Below, one piece after another: positions 61,985-64,000 of a DNA stretch of 64,000 nt. Both the position numbers and the translations under genes were made by a program. Location of the stretch: contig WPIO01000022.1 of the NCBI GenBank assembly GCA_009760855.2, forward strand, positions 3,842,501-3,906,500. The letters run 5' to 3'. The notes below the pieces were generated by a model. The model made no database searches. It was not told the origin of the DNA and saw only the letters and a program-made list of their open reading frames with translations. This DNA comes from Cristatella mucedo. Its lineage: Eukaryota; Bryozoa; Phylactolaemata; Cristatellidae. Every line of letters begins with the position of its first letter. The stretch's first letter is position 1.

Positions 61985-63505
61985 TTCGGCTATTTCATAA
62001 ACAACATTCAATAGTAAATTGTGATGTAGCAACACTAGATCAAGAGAACTTGAGTAACTTCTGCCCAGTATCCCTTTACCGTTCCTATCGAAGACCCTGG
62101 AACGAGTCGTGGCAGACCAGCTGTACTCATATATTCAAACTTCAAACCTTGCTAGTCAGTTCCAGTCTGGTTTTAAAGTTAATCGATCCACAGAGTCAGC
62201 ATTGCTTCGGGTGTATAACAACCTACTTAGGAATGCAGGCTTAGGTAGAGCATCTCTGCTTGTTTTGCTCGATTTTCGGCAGCTTTTGATACTATCGATC
62301 ACCAAGTACTTCTTGAGCACCTCTCATCTCGCCTGGGCATCACTGGCACTGCATTGCAATGGTTCAGGTCCTATTTTAGTAGGAGACTTCAGAGTATTGA
62401 TCTGAATGGACAAAGATCATCCGAGGAACCGCTGAAACATAGGGTACCTCAGGGATCTATGCTTGGTCCTGTTCTTTTCACGGTTTATACTCTCCCTCTT
62501 ACCGATGAGATTTAAAAGCACAATCTAGGCTTCACTTTATGCATATGATATTCAGTTGTACCTTTGCTTTGATCCCTCCCAAACCTCCAGCACGTCGAAT
62601 TCTCTCAACTCCCTTTTTGCATGTATTGATGACATCTGTACAAGGATGGCAGCAAATTTTCTCACATTGAATGATGATAGCACTAAATTTCCAAAGTGAC
62701 CTTTCGTTAGACGACCACATCAGCTCCACAATCAAGTCTGCCTACTTTCGGCTACATAACACTGCTAGAATTCGGTCTTGTTTAGATAGGGATACCATAT
62801 CTATGTGGGTTCATGCATTTGTGACATTCCGTCTTGACTTCTGTAACTCACTGTTTGATGGTCTACCGGCATGTGCAATCAGACACTTACATCTGGTGCA
62901 AAACTCAGCAGCTAGGCTTGTCTGTGGTGAGCGTCGCAGGTGCCACATCACACCACTTCTTGCCGACCTGCACTGCCTCCCAGTCAAGTAATGGATCGAC
63001 TTCAAGGTTTTGTCGCTCACTTTTAGGTCCCTTCAACTTTGGCTCCAGCCTACGTATCAGATCTACTACCCCAACAGGCTAAGCATCATACTACCTGCTT
63101 TTCAGAATCGAAATGTTTACCTATACCTCGTACAAATCTTAAATCCTGTGGAGACCATGCTTTTAGTTCGTATGTTCCCAAAGCCAAGAACTCACTGCCG
63201 ACTTGCATCACCACATCTCCTGGCTTGTCCATATTTAAAAAGAAACTAAAAACGCATCTATTTGTCACAACATTTACTGGGTCCCTGTGATCCGACCTTT
63301 GTGTGCTTATGCGCGCTGACACTGTGCGTGCTGCCTACAGCCATGCTTGCATGCTGACACCGTGCATGTCACCTGTAATCGTGTTATTCTTGTTGTTTAT
63401 TGAGCATGCTATTCGATCGTGCTTCCTTTACAGCAAATGTAAAGTGCCTAGAAAGAGATTGAGTTCTCTGAGGGCCTATATCCATGCATTACTATTATTA
63501 TGCAG
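61985..63505 (+). mobile_element. Longest LINE-A copy: RT domain to 3' end
   Basis: It starts in the RT N-terminus (LSNFCPVSL, then ADQLYSYIQT), keeps SQFQSGFKVNRSTESALL, a DFSAAFDTIDHQVLLEHL stretch split by a frameshift near 62275, VPQGSMLGPVLF, then YAYDIQLYLCFD where the catalytic motif should be YADD. After a further loss near 62685 it continues SDLSLDDHISSTIKSAYFRL to the C-terminus, UTR and hairpin (about 63436-63475) with a short ATT run. No endonuclease half is present. It is inactive because of the catalytic change, frameshift and stops. Confidence 0.85.
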
Positions 63506-64000
63506 TTTCTGACTGAATCAATAGGCAGTGTTTGTACTAGTGGTGGTTTCAGCTGTTCTATCCAGGCCGCCTGACAAGAACGTGCAAGTTCTAAATCATG
63601 GCGCAGCAATCACAATCATGATGCCGACTGGGAAAATCCAAAGTTGAGAATAAATATACATCCCTATTCCTCTGTTTTTATGGAGTGTAAACATAGCTTT
63701 CACTTCAATCAGCCAACAGGTTTTGGATGTTAGTGTCAGCCCCTTATACTTCTTGAAAACTCGTTCGAGTCTACATTTCTTGGAATGCATTTTAAGTTAC
63801 TTGCTGCTGCCAGGTGCTGAAACATTTCCTCTCTGGGTCCCCTTATGAAAGAGTAAAGAGCATCTTGATCCCTAACAGGAGTGAAAGTGACATGCAGAGC
63901 ACATTAACGTCGGCTAGCAAAGCCAGGCTCGTGACGACATCAGAGAAGGCTAGCACGATCAAAGCTTCTCAAATATCTTCTCTGCAAGAGCATACTAGAG

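Overview
This window is nuclear DNA from an animal, very probably an invertebrate. The evidence is split genes with GT-AG introns, CR1/L2-type LINEs, tRNA-derived SINEs and long dinucleotide microsatellites. A repeat-rich lophotrochozoan such as a flatworm would fit, but the sequence does not prove a taxon. I read splice sites by eye and recognised proteins from memory of the human orthologues; no search was run.

Three host genes can be assembled. (1) An NME6-type nucleoside diphosphate kinase lies on + as five coding exons between 23971 and 32251. (2) A HECTD3-type HECT E3 ubiquitin ligase lies on - as fifteen coding exons from 59836 down to 32666. They give 607 residues in one unbroken frame, with DOC domain, HECT domain and catalytic cysteine; the N-terminal ~230 residues of the family were not found. 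NME6 and HECTD3 converge, with stop codons about 415 bp apart. (3) A two-exon glycosyltransferase family 31 gene (36697-36757 and 39146-40302, +) sits wholly inside one HECTD3 intron on the opposite strand. A possible fourth gene of unknown function, seen as a coiled-coil exon and a GC-rich terminal exon, lies on + at 2.2-4.7 kb.

Layout: 0-14 kb is mostly broken LINE copies of two families (A with an ATT-rich tail, B with an ACATT-rich tail) around the possible coiled-coil gene. 11.8-16.9 kb is GC-rich with a diverged repeat pair and CCAAT boxes. 17-22.3 kb is LINE and SINE debris, including a tail-to-tail LINE pair. 22.5-23.6 kb is CpG-rich and may be the NME6 promoter. 24-30.3 kb is NME6 intron 1, with a ~0.7 kb CT/GT compound microsatellite. 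30.3-32.3 kb holds the rest of NME6. 32.7-59.8 kb is HECTD3 with large repeat-filled introns and the nested gene. 60-64 kb holds a degenerate region and the longest LINE-A reverse transcriptase fragment.

The most notable signals are the nested opposite-strand glycosyltransferase with membrane segments at both ends and altered active-site motifs, its likely antisense overlap with HECT-domain exons, and a two-tier 3' hairpin shared by LINE-A and a SINE family. The three genes have no evident joint pathway; the link is genomic arrangement.
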